64,000 nucleotides of DNA from Aliarcobacter sp963677205 (GCA_963677205.1 OY781917.1), one strand, 5' to 3'. Shown: positions 43,565 to 52,866, counted from the stretch's first letter. Notes: generated from the sequence alone by a model not told the origin. Numbers and translations are program-made.

Positions 43565-44119
43565 ATGATAAAACAAGCACAAAAAAACAATATTTCAAAT
43601 ATTTCGACTCTAATTTTAGATGCAATTCACAACATTGCAAACACACTAACAGGTGAAGATGAAAAAACAAAAATCTTAAAGATTTTAGATAAATATGTAA
43701 CTATGGACATAAATAGATTAAGTTATAACAATATTTGGATTTATGAAAGAGAAAATCAAACAGTAGGATTAATCCTTGCTTACAATTCAAATGAGATAAA
43801 AAAACTAGATAAGCCAATTTTAGAACATCTAAAATCTAAAAATATTTTTCTAAATTCTTTTGATAAAGAGTGTTTTGAAAATGAATTTTATATTGATACA
43901 GTTAGTGTTAATGAAAATTTTCAAGGACAAGGAATTGCAAAAGAGTTGTTTGTTTTCATTGAAAAAAAAGCTAAAGAGTTAGGATTTGAAAAAGTCTCAC
44001 TTTTAGTTGATTTAGAAAATCCAAAAGCTCTTGCTTTATATGAGAAAATAGGATTTAAAAAGAATACTATTTTAGAAGTATCAAAACATCAATACCATCA
44101 CATGATAAAGATGCTTTGA
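43565..44119 (+). CDS. GNAT family N-acetyltransferase
   Basis: The 184-residue protein ends in a standard GNAT core: IDTVSVNENFQGQGIAKELFVFIEKKA, with the acetyl-CoA loop QGQGIA (about 119-124), then FEKVSLLVDLENPKALALYEKIGFKK. The substrate is not predictable. GATATAAT at about 43532 gives a -10. The ribosome binding site (AAAAGATTTAAA) is weak. It is divergent from the degenerate regulator and convergent with the DUF1007-NicO gene, seven bases away. Confidence 0.88.
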   Translation: MIKQAQKNNISNISTLILDAIHNIANTLTGEDEKTKILKILDKYVTMDINRLSYNNIWIYERENQTVGLILAYNSNEIKKLDKPILEHLKSKNIFLNSFDKECFENEFYIDTVSVNENFQGQGIAKELFVFIEKKAKELGFEKVSLLVDLENPKALALYEKIGFKKNTILEVSKHQYHHMIKML

Positions 44120-44126
44120 TAAAAAA

Positions 44127-45605
44127 TTAGAATTTATTAGCATTTAAAAATAGTAATAATCCTAAAACAAACATAAAAATTGGTGAACCTATTTCTAAAA
44201 TATTTACCAATTTTGTTGATTTTTGTGAGGCTTTATTTAAAGAAACTCCTAAAAATGAAGAGATAAAAATCACAAATGCCATACCAAAACTAATACTAAT
44301 ACTTGCAAGGGCTACTGCAAAATATGTTTTTAATAAAAAGGCATAAACAAAAAGTAAAACAGTTCCAGGACATGGAATTATTCCAGCAGTTATTACAAAA
44401 ATCAAATCTTGTTTTTTACTTCTTTTAGGAGTAATAATAGGTTTATTTGAAGCTACTTTTACAAAATTCATATTAGATGAAACTGCTGTGAAATTTGTAG
44501 TTTTTAAATCTACACTACAACAACAAGCACATGATTTTTTACTTAATTTTCTATATAAAATGTAAACTGCTAGTATCATAATAATCAAAGCAGAAAAACT
44601 TGTAATATAAGAAACCGAATCTTGCATAAATCTATTTAACACACTTTGTAAAACAAAAACTGAGAATAAAACTATAGTTAAAGCTCCAAGAATATGGACA
44701 AATGCTGTTGCAAGGGAAATTATTAAAGCTTGAAAAACTGAACTTTTTTGAGAGCTAAAATATGAAAAGGCTAAAGCTTTTCCATGTCCTGGTCCAAAAG
44801 CATGAATTACTCCATATAAAAAAGAAGCCATTAATAAAAAGAATAAAGCAGATTTATCTTCACCTTTTTGAATTGCTATTAAATATTTTTTTATATTTTG
44901 TGTAAATTTTTCTAAAATATTTTGAGTTTGTGTTTGGCTATTTGCAGGAGTTTGAACTTGTTTTGCTTCTGTTTTTGCTTCTATTTTTTCTTCAACTTTT
45001 TCTGTCTTATTTGGAATTTCATCCTTTACACTATCTTCTTGCACACCTAAAGTTGGTGCATCAATTTTAAAACTAATATCATTTATATTTATTTTTTGTT
45101 CAATTTTGTAAGGTATATACATCAACTGTTTTTGTGGATTAAAAACTATATCAAAATAGTTTTCATCATCTATTATTTTAATATATAAAATATTTTTATC
45201 ATAAATTTTATAGTTTAAATCAATATTATATTCAAAAGTCAAAGTTGAGTTTTTATAACTCATTTTGTAATCTTTTACTTTGTATTTATCTGATTTTTCA
45301 TTAATTTGTTTGTCATATGAGATTGTAGTAATATAGTTTTTTCGCTCTAAATAATCAACTAAATATGATTGAATTACAGCTAACTCTTTTTCATTAAAAG
45401 TTCCATCTAAATTTGTGTCATAAATTTGTAGTAACTCTTTTGTAAATTCATTTGCAAAAGTCCAATTTATTTTTATAGTTTTTATATACTCTTTGTCTGC
45501 TTTTATTTGAGTATCAACGTGGGTTCGGGGAGTATAAATTGCACATAAAGAACATCCAAATAGGATGTCTTTAAGAATAAGGAATATTAAAAAATATTTT
45601 ATCAT
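44127..45605 (-). CDS. DUF1007-NicO fusion, metal permease
   Basis: The 492-residue protein has a signal-like N-terminus and a periplasmic DUF1007 domain (about 20-190) with an EF-hand-type loop DTNLDGTFNEKE (63-74). A charged Glu/Lys linker (about 195-235) leads to a NicO/RcnA-type permease with six or so helices. The permease has the signature HAFGPGHGKA (268-277), the cysteine cluster CACCC (359-363) and PCPG (411-414). NicO proteins move Ni or Co. Its start overlaps the end of a ZnuA-like gene, so the metal may be zinc. No ABC permease or ATPase is nearby. Direction of transport is not determinable here. Confidence 0.85.
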   Translation of the reverse strand: MIKYFLIFLILKDILFGCSLCAIYTPRTHVDTQIKADKEYIKTIKINWTFANEFTKELLQIYDTNLDGTFNEKELAVIQSYLVDYLERKNYITTISYDKQINEKSDKYKVKDYKMSYKNSTLTFEYNIDLNYKIYDKNILYIKIIDDENYFDIVFNPQKQLMYIPYKIEQKININDISFKIDAPTLGVQEDSVKDEIPNKTEKVEEKIEAKTEAKQVQTPANSQTQTQNILEKFTQNIKKYLIAIQKGEDKSALFFLLMASFLYGVIHAFGPGHGKALAFSYFSSQKSSVFQALIISLATAFVHILGALTIVLFSVFVLQSVLNRFMQDSVSYITSFSALIIMILAVYILYRKLSKKSCACCCSVDLKTTNFTAVSSNMNFVKVASNKPIITPKRSKKQDLIFVITAGIIPCPGTVLLFVYAFLLKTYFAVALASISISFGMAFVIFISSFLGVSLNKASQKSTKLVNILEIGSPIFMFVLGLLLFLNANKF

Positions 45606-46504
45606 TTGTAACTATTCGCAATTTGTTTGGCGCTATTAAGAAGATTTTCGCTCCAATTTTCGGCTAAAGGGTCAATTGATACAACTGTTGCTTGAATATT
45701 TTTTGAAATGGCTAAAGCACTTTTTTGTGAAAATTGAGGAGAACTAAAAACTATTTTTATATTATGTTTTTTTGCTTCTTCCATTAACTCAACTAATTCA
45801 GCAGGTTTTGGTTCTTTCCCTTCAATCTCAATTGAAATCTCTTCTAAATCATATCTTTTTGCAAAATATCCCCAAGATGGATGAAATACCATAAATGCTT
45901 TTTCTTTGTATGGTTCTAAAATTGTTTTGATATTTTCATCTAAAGCATCTAATTCTTTTAAGAACTCTTCATAATTTGTTTTATAAAACTCAGCATTTAC
46001 TGAATCAATTTTTACCATAGTTTCATAAATATTTTTTGCTTGAATTTTCACTAAAACAGGATCCAACCAAACATGTGGGTCTAAACCTGAATGGTCATGT
46101 TCTTCATGATTAGCTTCTTCATGATTGTGTTTTTTTGTATCAGCAACATTTTCATTTTCATCATGATGTTCATGTTTTGCCATTTCCATTTTTTCTATTC
46201 CATCTGTTGAATCAACAAATAAAGTATCTTTTGCACTTTGTTTAAATTTATCCAACCAAACTTGCTCAAATGAAACACCCGTATAAAAATAGACTTTTGA
46301 AGCAACTAAAGATTTCATTTGAGATGATTTTGGCTCATAAGTGTGTGGTGAAGCACCTGGTTTTACCATAACATTTATTTCATATTTGTCTTTAACTATT
46401 TTTTCAACAAAATATTTTTGAGGTAAAATACTAACTGATAATTCTGGTTTTGAGGCATGTAGAAATGATATTATTGTTAAAAAAATAAATACAATTTTTT
46501 TCAA
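45602..46504 (-). CDS. ZnuA-like metal-binding periplasmic protein
   Basis: The 300-residue protein has a signal peptide (1-17) and the ZnuA/TroA cluster-9 binding fold: VMVKPGASPHTYEPKSSQM (H54 ligand), a His-rich loop (111-138: HEHH ... HNHEEANHEEHDH), LDPHVWLDP (H144), and FMVFHPSWGYFAKRY with a further His. The His-rich loop is typical of zinc proteins. The start is TTG 46504 with AGGAG seven bases upstream. It is divergent from a Fur-family regulator across a region with repeated TGCAACTT motifs. It is coupled to a NicO-type permease instead of an ABC transporter, which is unusual. Confidence 0.88.
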   Translation of the reverse strand: MKKIVFIFLTIISFLHASKPELSVSILPQKYFVEKIVKDKYEINVMVKPGASPHTYEPKSSQMKSLVASKVYFYTGVSFEQVWLDKFKQSAKDTLFVDSTDGIEKMEMAKHEHHDENENVADTKKHNHEEANHEEHDHSGLDPHVWLDPVLVKIQAKNIYETMVKIDSVNAEFYKTNYEEFLKELDALDENIKTILEPYKEKAFMVFHPSWGYFAKRYDLEEISIEIEGKEPKPAELVELMEEAKKHNIKIVFSSPQFSQKSALAISKNIQATVVSIDPLAENWSENLLNSAKQIANSYK

Positions 46505-46530
46505 GATTAACTCCTAATTTTATTATTTTT

Positions 46531-46591
46531 TGCAACTTGGTTGCGCTTGTGGAATTCTAATTGATTTATACTTTAATGCAACTTAGTCGTA
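46531..46591. promoter_or_regulatory. Candidate Fur-family operator repeats
   Basis: TGCAACTTGGTTGCG (46531-46545; contains GCAAC-TTG-GTTGC, a perfect inverted repeat) and TGCAACTTAGTCGTA (46577-46591) are similar 15-mers, 46 bp apart, between the znuA-like and Fur-family genes. Position suggests autoregulated metal control. Confidence 0.5.
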
Positions 46592-46622
46592 AAAGTAAAA
46601 AGTAAGTTTAAAATTAAATTGC

Positions 46623-46628
46623 TATAAT
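46623..46628 (+). promoter_or_regulatory. -10 element giving a probably leaderless Fur-family mRNA
   Basis: TATAAT ends eight bases before the ATG at 46636, and no ribosome binding site is present. Transcription would begin at or next to the start codon. Confidence 0.45.
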
Positions 46629-46635
46629 AAATACT

Positions 46636-47016
46636 ATGGATAAAATCACAAATTTAACAAACATTACAAATATCAAACTAACAAGTGCCAGAAAATCAAT
46701 TTTGGAATTGTTAATTAACTCTAATAAACCATTATCTTATGAAGATATGAAAGATAATATTTCTATGGATAAGGCCACTTTTTATAGAAATATAACAATT
46801 TTTGAAGAAGAAAATCTTATTAGTTCTTTTGAGTCAAATGACAAAAAAAGATATTTTGAAATCAAAAAAAATCAACATTCTCACTTCATTTGTTCATCTT
46901 GTTCAAAAATAGAATGTATTCATCAGAAATTAGAATTTAATCTACCCGATTACAAAATTGAAAATATCATTATTAAAGGTATTTGTAAAAATTGTTTAAT
47001 TAAGGAAAATATATGA
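46636..47016 (+). CDS. Fur-family metal regulator (Zur- or PerR-like)
   Basis: The 126-residue protein has an N-terminal winged helix (about 13-75; TSARKSILELL, MDKATFYRNITIFEEENLI). The metal half has HSH (81-83), CSSC (86-89) and CKNC (117-120), the two cysteine pairs of the structural zinc site. It is shorter than Fur and lacks its His-rich C-terminus, favouring a Zur-like role given the divergent ZnuA-like gene. Its stop overlaps the nhaA start (ATGA). It appears leaderless, with TATAAT immediately upstream. Specific metal not determined. Confidence 0.85.
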   Translation: MDKITNLTNITNIKLTSARKSILELLINSNKPLSYEDMKDNISMDKATFYRNITIFEEENLISSFESNDKKRYFEIKKNQHSHFICSSCSKIECIHQKLEFNLPDYKIENIIIKGICKNCLIKENI

Positions 47017-48293
47017 TTAAAAAATTTTTAATAATTGAAGAGTTTATATCAAAAGAAGCACTAAGTGGTGTTTTACTATTTTTAGCAACAATTGCAGCAG
47101 TAATTTGTGCAAACTCTAGTTTTGGACAAGAGTATTATAATTTATGGCACATGCCTTTAGGTGTAACACTTGGAGATAGAACTATTTCTATGACTTTGAC
47201 TTATTGGATTAACGATGGTCTTATGGCTTTGTTTTTTTTAATGGTTGGACTTGAAATAAAAAGAGAGATGGTAATTGGTGAATTATCATCTCTTGCAAAA
47301 GCCTCTTTCCCAATTATTGCAGCACTTGGTGGAATGTTAATTCCTGCATTAATTTATGTGGCACTAAATCCGAATAATTTTATTGGTTTTGGTATTCCAA
47401 TGGCTACAGATATTGCTTTTGCTTTGGGTATTTTAATGCTTTTAGGCTCAAGGGTAAATCCTGCATTAAAACTATTTTTAATGGCTTTAGCAGTTGTTGA
47501 TGACTTAGGAGCTGTTTTAGTTGTTGCAACTGTTTATACAAGTGAAATAAAAGCTGAATATTTTTTACATGCTGGAATTGCTTATGGTTTAATTTGGTTT
47601 TTAAACTATATTGGCGTTAAAAAAATCTTACCTTATTTAATTTTAGGAATCTTTTTATGGGTATTTATCCATGAAATTGGAATTCATGCAACAATCGCTG
47701 GAGTTTTATTAGCTTTTGCAATTCCTATTAGTTCTAAAATTAATGAAAAACAGTTTATAAATGAAACACGAGAATCAGTGGATGAGTTTGAAAAAAATAT
47801 TGACACTATTCCAATTTTAAATCATCACCAAATTGATGCCCTAGAAAGTATTGCCCATGGATATGATAAGGTTCAAAATCCACTTGTAAAACTAGAACAT
47901 AATCTTCACGGTTTATCTGCATTTTTTATTATGCCTTTATTTGCTTTTTCAAATGCAGGTGTTTTTATAGATTTTTCAACAGTATCAGCAAATCTAATGA
48001 TAGTTTTAGGGGTTGTATTTGGATTAATTTTAGGAAAACCAATTGGTATTTTTGGATTTACATTCCTTGCTTCAAAACTAGGAATCATTAAAAAACCAGA
48101 TGATATTTCTTGGTATGATGTTCTTGCTGTTGGATTCTTAGGTGGAATTGGATTTACAATGTCAATTTTTATCACTCACCTTGCCTTCGCAGATGAAACA
48201 ATAATTGCAGCAGTTAAACTAGGAGTTTTTGGAGCTTCATTTACAGCAGCTATTATTGGAGTAATCCTAATTTTATTAAAGAAAAAAGCGTAA
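47013..48293 (+). CDS. nhaA: NhaA Na+/H+ antiporter
   Basis: The 426-residue membrane protein matches NhaA throughout. ATDIAFALGILMLLGSRV holds D133, and the ion-binding pair D163-D164 lies in AVVDDLGAVLVV, numbered as in the E. coli protein. IHATIAGVLLAFAIP, NAGV and the late GFTMSIFITHLAF motifs are present. It exchanges internal Na+ for external H+, keeping pH and sodium balance. An internal charged loop (about 245-290) is slightly long. AAGGA lies before the ATG, which overlaps the stop of the Fur-family gene, an unusual pairing that links the antiporter's expression to metal regulation. Confidence 0.95.
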   Translation: MIKKFLIIEEFISKEALSGVLLFLATIAAVICANSSFGQEYYNLWHMPLGVTLGDRTISMTLTYWINDGLMALFFLMVGLEIKREMVIGELSSLAKASFPIIAALGGMLIPALIYVALNPNNFIGFGIPMATDIAFALGILMLLGSRVNPALKLFLMALAVVDDLGAVLVVATVYTSEIKAEYFLHAGIAYGLIWFLNYIGVKKILPYLILGIFLWVFIHEIGIHATIAGVLLAFAIPISSKINEKQFINETRESVDEFEKNIDTIPILNHHQIDALESIAHGYDKVQNPLVKLEHNLHGLSAFFIMPLFAFSNAGVFIDFSTVSANLMIVLGVVFGLILGKPIGIFGFTFLASKLGIIKKPDDISWYDVLAVGFLGGIGFTMSIFITHLAFADETIIAAVKLGVFGASFTAAIIGVILILLKKKA

Positions 48294-48367
48294 AATCGTT
48301 TTTTTCTTTTTTCTAAAATAGCAATTTTATTCTATTTATTCAAATATTAAATTTGATATAATTCCCC

Positions 48368-49159
48368 ATGACAAAATTACTAAGAAATACTCTTTTTGAG
48401 AGTGTAAGCAATATAAATGAACACTTTTCAAAACATTATCATGATACCTATACAATAGGAATTACCTATAATGGAGTAATAAAAACATACAACTCAAATA
48501 GAAGTTTTGATTTTTATAAATACTCAATTCGTGTAAATAATCCAAATGAAGTTCACAGTGGAGTTTCACAAGATTGGTCGCACTCAAATTTTTATCCAAC
48601 AATTGAGCTTTTAAGCGATTTATATGAACAAATATTTTTTGAAAAGAAAATTCCATATTTTGAAAACTATATTATAAATGATAAATTTTTATTTTTAAAA
48701 TTTCATAATTTTTTTGAATCTTTTTTTAGAAAAGATGAAGATATTATTATTGAATCAAATCTAATTGATGCTTTGTCATATTTAATTATAAATTTCACTT
48801 CACACACAAAAATTTACGACAAAATGTTTGACAATAAAATTGTTCTAAAAAAATCAATAGAACTTATAGATGATTGTATTGATGAAAATATTAGTCTTGA
48901 TAAATTGGCAAATAATTGTAATCTTAGCAAATACCATTTTTTAAGAGTTTTTAAAAAGGAAATGGGATTAACTCCACACTCATTTATAATAAATGAACGA
49001 TTAAATCGTGCAAATAATCTAATCAAAAATGGTAAAACAATCAGTGAAGCAAGTTTATTAGTTGGATTTAATGACCAATCTCACTTCACACGAAATTTCA
49101 AAAAATATTTTGGTTACACACCTACTCTACTTCAAAAAAATAGCAATATTATTCTATAA
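48368..49159 (+). CDS. AraC-family transcriptional regulator
   Basis: The 263-residue regulator has an N-terminal cupin-like sensing domain beginning NEHFSKHYHDTYTIGITYNG. The C-terminal AraC double helix-turn-helix (about 160-258) shows NISLDKLANNCNLSKYHFLRVFKKEMGLTPHSFIINERLNRANNLI and VGFNDQSHFTRNFKKYFGYTP. TATAAT at 48357-48362 is six bases before the ATG with no ribosome binding site, so the message may be leaderless. The next gene, in the same direction 55 nt later, is a DMT exporter, its most likely target. Confidence 0.9.
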   Translation: MTKLLRNTLFESVSNINEHFSKHYHDTYTIGITYNGVIKTYNSNRSFDFYKYSIRVNNPNEVHSGVSQDWSHSNFYPTIELLSDLYEQIFFEKKIPYFENYIINDKFLFLKFHNFFESFFRKDEDIIIESNLIDALSYLIINFTSHTKIYDKMFDNKIVLKKSIELIDDCIDENISLDKLANNCNLSKYHFLRVFKKEMGLTPHSFIINERLNRANNLIKNGKTISEASLLVGFNDQSHFTRNFKKYFGYTPTLLQKNSNIIL

Positions 49160-49214
49160 ATAATTACATATTTATTATAGAATTTCGTCATAAAAATTAC
49201 AAAAAAGATTTAAA

Positions 49215-50111
49215 ATGACACAAACAAACAAAAATATATTTTATTTTATGATGGTTTTAGCAATGGCAGGATGGGGAGCATCTTGGGTAAATGCTAAAGT
49301 ATTAAGTGCTTACATAGATGAATATCAAATGATGTTTTTACGAAACTTTTTCACAATCATCACTTTAGCTCCAATTTTAATAATTACTAGAAAATTCTTT
49401 TATACAAATGTTAAAAGTTTAATTTTGGCTTTTGTTGCAGCTATTGTAATGATTGTTTATTTGAAATTCTATTTTTTAGGTGTAAAATTTGGTACAGCAA
49501 GTCTTGGTGGAGCATTAGTAACTACATTAATTCCTATAAATACTTTTATGTTTATGGCTTTACTTTTTGGTAAAAGAATTCTAAAAAAAGATATTTTTGC
49601 ACTAATTCTTGGAGTTATTGGAGTTTTAACTATTTTAAATATTTGGACTTTTTCACCTGAACAAATATTTACTAAACATAACTCATATTTTTTAATAGCA
49701 TCAGTTTTATGGCCAATTTTTACAATTATTAGTTCAAAATCAACAAAAACTTCGCCTTTAGTTTTTTCATTTTATATGTATGTTTTTATGACCATTTTAC
49801 TTTTGATTTTTTTTGTTGAACCAACAAAAATGCCTTATGCAAGTTTTGATTGGATTTTTTGGGCAAATGTTTTATGTGTAGCTGTTGTTTCAACAACTTT
49901 TGCCACTTCAATATATTTTATAGGAATTGAAAAATTAGGAACAAATGAGGTTAGCTCTTTTATCTTTTTAGTACCTTTTTTTGCAATAAGCTTGAGTATA
50001 ATTTTTCTAAAAGAAGAGGTAAATATTTCAATAATTATAGGAACTATTCTGACTTTAATTGCAGTAAAAATATTAAATAATATTAAAATATTTAGAACTA
50101 TAAAAAAGTAG
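49215..50111 (+). CDS. EamA/DMT-family transporter
   Basis: The 298-residue protein has ten hydrophobic helices in two EamA repeats. The first opens FYFMMVLAMAGWGASWVNAKVLSAYIDEYQMMFLRNFFT; each repeat ends in a helix with basic residues (GKRILKKD; LKEEVNIS). Substrates of this family range from amino acids to metabolites and drugs and are not predictable here. It follows an AraC-type regulator and ends at a shared terminator with the convergent SDR gene. The ribosome binding site is weak (AAAAAGATTTAAA). Confidence 0.88.
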   Translation: MTQTNKNIFYFMMVLAMAGWGASWVNAKVLSAYIDEYQMMFLRNFFTIITLAPILIITRKFFYTNVKSLILAFVAAIVMIVYLKFYFLGVKFGTASLGGALVTTLIPINTFMFMALLFGKRILKKDIFALILGVIGVLTILNIWTFSPEQIFTKHNSYFLIASVLWPIFTIISSKSTKTSPLVFSFYMYVFMTILLLIFFVEPTKMPYASFDWIFWANVLCVAVVSTTFATSIYFIGIEKLGTNEVSSFIFLVPFFAISLSIIFLKEEVNISIIIGTILTLIAVKILNNIKIFRTIKK

Positions 50112-50130
50112 TTTTTTAGACTACTTTTTT
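50102..50130. terminator. Bidirectional terminator between the DMT transporter and SDR genes
   Basis: AAAAAAGTAG (50102-50111) pairs with CTACTTTTTT (50121-50130) around a 9-nt loop. The A and T tracts serve both strands. It overlaps the end of the transporter gene. Confidence 0.8.
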
Positions 50131-50145
50131 ATATAAAAGATAAAT

Positions 50146-50850
50146 TTATCTAGGATATGAACAGTTATTAATATCTAAACAAATTCCATTTATATACTCT
50201 GGACAATCTGTTGCTAACCAAACTATTGCTTTTGCAACTTCTTCAGCGGTTGCAAATCTTCCAGTTGCAACAGTTTTTTTGAATTCTGCTTTTCTCTCTT
50301 CTGAGTTATCTTTTTGCATATCAGTTTCTGTTGGACTTGGAGCAACACAATTTACTGTAATTCCATAAGCTCCTAACATTTTTCCATAAATTTTTGTAGC
50401 ATTTATAAGACCTGCTTTTGCAATTCCATACCAAACATCAGGATGTCCAATTTGTCCAGCAATTGAAGCTGTGTTTACAATTCTTCCATATTTTTGTTTT
50501 TTCATATGCTCAGAAAAAATATTCATTAATTCAACTGGCGTATATAAATCCACATTCATAATATGTTCTTTGGCTTCCTTTGGATAGTTATTGTAAGTAT
50601 ATTTTGGTTGCATATAACCAGCATTATTAATTAAAATGTCAATATTCCCAACCTCTTTTGCAAGTGCTGGTAAACCATCTACATCTGATAAATCATACTC
50701 TATACAAGTAACTTTTTCAACTCCAACTAAAGGACAAGTATCAAAATCCCTTGCAACAATAATTACTTCATATCCAAACTCCAACATTGCTCTTGAAACT
50801 GCTAATCCTATTCCTTTATTTCCACCTGTTATTAATACTCTTTTTGACAT
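50146..50850 (-). CDS. Short-chain dehydrogenase/reductase (FabG-like)
   Basis: The 234-residue SDR has the cofactor loop TGGNKGIG (8-15), NNAG (75-78), catalytic S129 (NTASIAG), Y141 and K145 (YGIAK), and the C-terminal region AIVWLATDCPEYINGICLDINN. It looks like a 3-oxoacyl-ACP reductase, but many SDRs share these features and the substrate is open. GGAG precedes the ATG. It is a single-gene unit convergent with the DMT transporter. Confidence 0.88.
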   Translation of the reverse strand: MSKRVLITGGNKGIGLAVSRAMLEFGYEVIIVARDFDTCPLVGVEKVTCIEYDLSDVDGLPALAKEVGNIDILINNAGYMQPKYTYNNYPKEAKEHIMNVDLYTPVELMNIFSEHMKKQKYGRIVNTASIAGQIGHPDVWYGIAKAGLINATKIYGKMLGAYGITVNCVAPSPTETDMQKDNSEERKAEFKKTVATGRFATAEEVAKAIVWLATDCPEYINGICLDINNCSYPR

Positions 50851-50958
50851 TATTTTTCTCCATTCTTTAATTTTTAATTATATATGTTAATTGATTCTTG
50901 TCATGTCATTATTATATATTTATGCTAAAATGCACCTATATTAAAGAATTAGGTTCAA

Positions 50959-52866
50959 ATGATTTATAAAAATGAAAAACAATTATTAAATATTATTAAA
51001 TTTACGCCACCCCTATTTATTATAACCATTTCCATCATTATTACTTTTTTATTATCATTAGATAAACAACATGAACTTGAAAAAGAAAAGATCTCTATTA
51101 AAAATGAATATATAAAAGAGAATAAAGAATTAATTATGAATGATGTCGAAAATTTATACGATTTTATCATTAAAACACAAGCCAAAACAGAAGAGAGACT
51201 CAAAGAGAATATTAAAAATAGAGTTTATGAAGCACAAACAATTGCAATGACCATTTACAATGAAAATAAAGATAAAAAAAGTAAAGATGAAATAAAAACT
51301 ATGATAAAAGATGCATTAGTTAATATTCGATTTAATGAAGGAAGAGGATATTTTTTCATCTACTCGTTTGATTATGAATGTATTTTATTACCAATTAATA
51401 GAAAACTAGAAGGAAGTAGTTTTTACAATTTTCAAGACTCAAAAGGAAAATATTTAACAAGAGATATTATTAGCCAATTAAAAAAAGAGAAAGAAGGCTT
51501 CCAACATTGGTATTATGCAAAGCCAAATGATTTAAAAACTGATTATAAAAAAATTGGATTTAATGTCTATTTTGAACCATATGATTGGTTTATAGGAACT
51601 GGTGAATATGTTATAGATTATGAAAATACTGTAAAAACAGAAGTATTAGAATATATCTCAAGACTTGTACCAAATAAAGAAAACTATTTTTTCGTTCTTG
51701 ATTATAATAAAAAAACACTATTCCATGTAATAGATGATTTAATTAATAAATCAGCAATAGATGTTCCAAATGTAGAAAATAATCATGTTTTTGATGATAT
51801 GCTTTCAATAGCAAAAGAGGGAGCTAGTTTTTTAACATACAATTATAAACCAAATGATAAATTTTTAACAAAAACAAGTTATATAAAAGGTTTACAAAAT
51901 TGGGGTTGGATTATAGGAAAAGGTTTTTACAATGATAATATAAACGAAATTATCAAAAATCATACAGATGAACTAAATAGAGAGTTTCATGCAAAAGTAA
52001 TAAATATAATATCAATTGCAATAATTCTAACTATCATATTATTAATTTTTTCAATCTATATTTCAAAACTTCTAGAGAAAAAGTTTTCAAATTATAAAAA
52101 AGAAATTAATACCTATATAGATAAAAACAATAAACAACAACACATTTTATCTCAACAATCAAAAATGGCTGCTATGGGTGAAATGTTAGGTAACATTGCC
52201 CACCAATGGAGACAGCCACTTTCTGTTATAACTACAGTTGCTACTGGAATGAAACTACAAAAAGAGTTTGATTCTTTAGATGACGAAACCTTTGAAAAAT
52301 CTATTGATAACATTACTAATTCTGCTTTATATTTATCTGATACTATTGAAGATTTTAGAAATTTCTTTAGAACTGACAAAGAAGAAACTCTATTTAATAT
52401 AGAAAATATTTTTGAAAAAGTTTTTAAATTAACTGATGCCCAATTTAAAAATCACGAAATTATTTTTATAAAAAATATAAATGATTTTCAACTATTTGGT
52501 TTTGAAAATGAGTTTATTCAAGCTTTAATAAATATATTAAATAATGCCAAAGATGCTTTAGAAAGTATAGATAATCCAAGATTAATTTTCATTTCTACAT
52601 ACAAAGAAAATGATAAAGCAATAATTAAAATAACAGACAATGCAGGTGGAATAGACGAAGAGATTATAGACAAAATTTGTGAACCCTACTTTACAACAAA
52701 ACATCAAGCAAAAGGTACTGGAATTGGACTTTACATGACTGAAGAAATTATTGTAAAACACATGAGTGGAGCTTTAATATTTAAAAATGTTGATATGATT
52801 TATGAAAACCAAAGTTTTAAAGGGTCTGAAATCACCATTAAACTTGCTTTAAAAAAAGATGAATAA
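50959..52866 (+). CDS. Cache-domain sensor histidine kinase (copy 1)
   Basis: The 635-residue protein has TM1 (about 16-33). Two Cache-type modules follow (about 60-225, with GRGYFFIYSFDYECILLP and WFIGTGEYVIDY; about 240-330, with WGWIIGKGFYND). After TM2 (347-368) comes a kinase core with H415 in IAHQWRQPLSV, N-box ILNNAKDAL, ITDNAGGI and GTGIGLYMTEEI. There is no receiver. It is tandemly duplicated at 52952: the kinase half (from residue 365) is nearly identical in DNA while the sensor half has diverged. No response regulator adjoins it. Cache domains of this kind usually bind small carboxylates or amino acids. Confidence 0.92.
   Translation: MIYKNEKQLLNIIKFTPPLFIITISIIITFLLSLDKQHELEKEKISIKNEYIKENKELIMNDVENLYDFIIKTQAKTEERLKENIKNRVYEAQTIAMTIYNENKDKKSKDEIKTMIKDALVNIRFNEGRGYFFIYSFDYECILLPINRKLEGSSFYNFQDSKGKYLTRDIISQLKKEKEGFQHWYYAKPNDLKTDYKKIGFNVYFEPYDWFIGTGEYVIDYENTVKTEVLEYISRLVPNKENYFFVLDYNKKTLFHVIDDLINKSAIDVPNVENNHVFDDMLSIAKEGASFLTYNYKPNDKFLTKTSYIKGLQNWGWIIGKGFYNDNINEIIKNHTDELNREFHAKVINIISIAIILTIILLIFSIYISKLLEKKFSNYKKEINTYIDKNNKQQHILSQQSKMAAMGEMLGNIAHQWRQPLSVITTVATGMKLQKEFDSLDDETFEKSIDNITNSALYLSDTIEDFRNFFRTDKEETLFNIENIFEKVFKLTDAQFKNHEIIFIKNINDFQLFGFENEFIQALINILNNAKDALESIDNPRLIFISTYKENDKAIIKITDNAGGIDEEIIDKICEPYFTTKHQAKGTGIGLYMTEEIIVKHMSGALIFKNVDMIYENQSFKGSEITIKLALKKDE
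52051..52820 (+). repeat. Direct repeat: kinase half, copy 1
   Basis: This segment matches 54044-54813 at constant offset 1993, with eight differences seen by eye, and is identical over 52216-52682 (467 bp). The upstream sensor halves are clearly diverged, so the repeat is limited to the catalytic half. Confidence 0.88.

Noticed and set aside
45602..46504. Complete zinc ABC transporter locus
   Set aside because: No ABC permease or ATPase adjoins the binding protein. The neighbour is a NicO-type permease.
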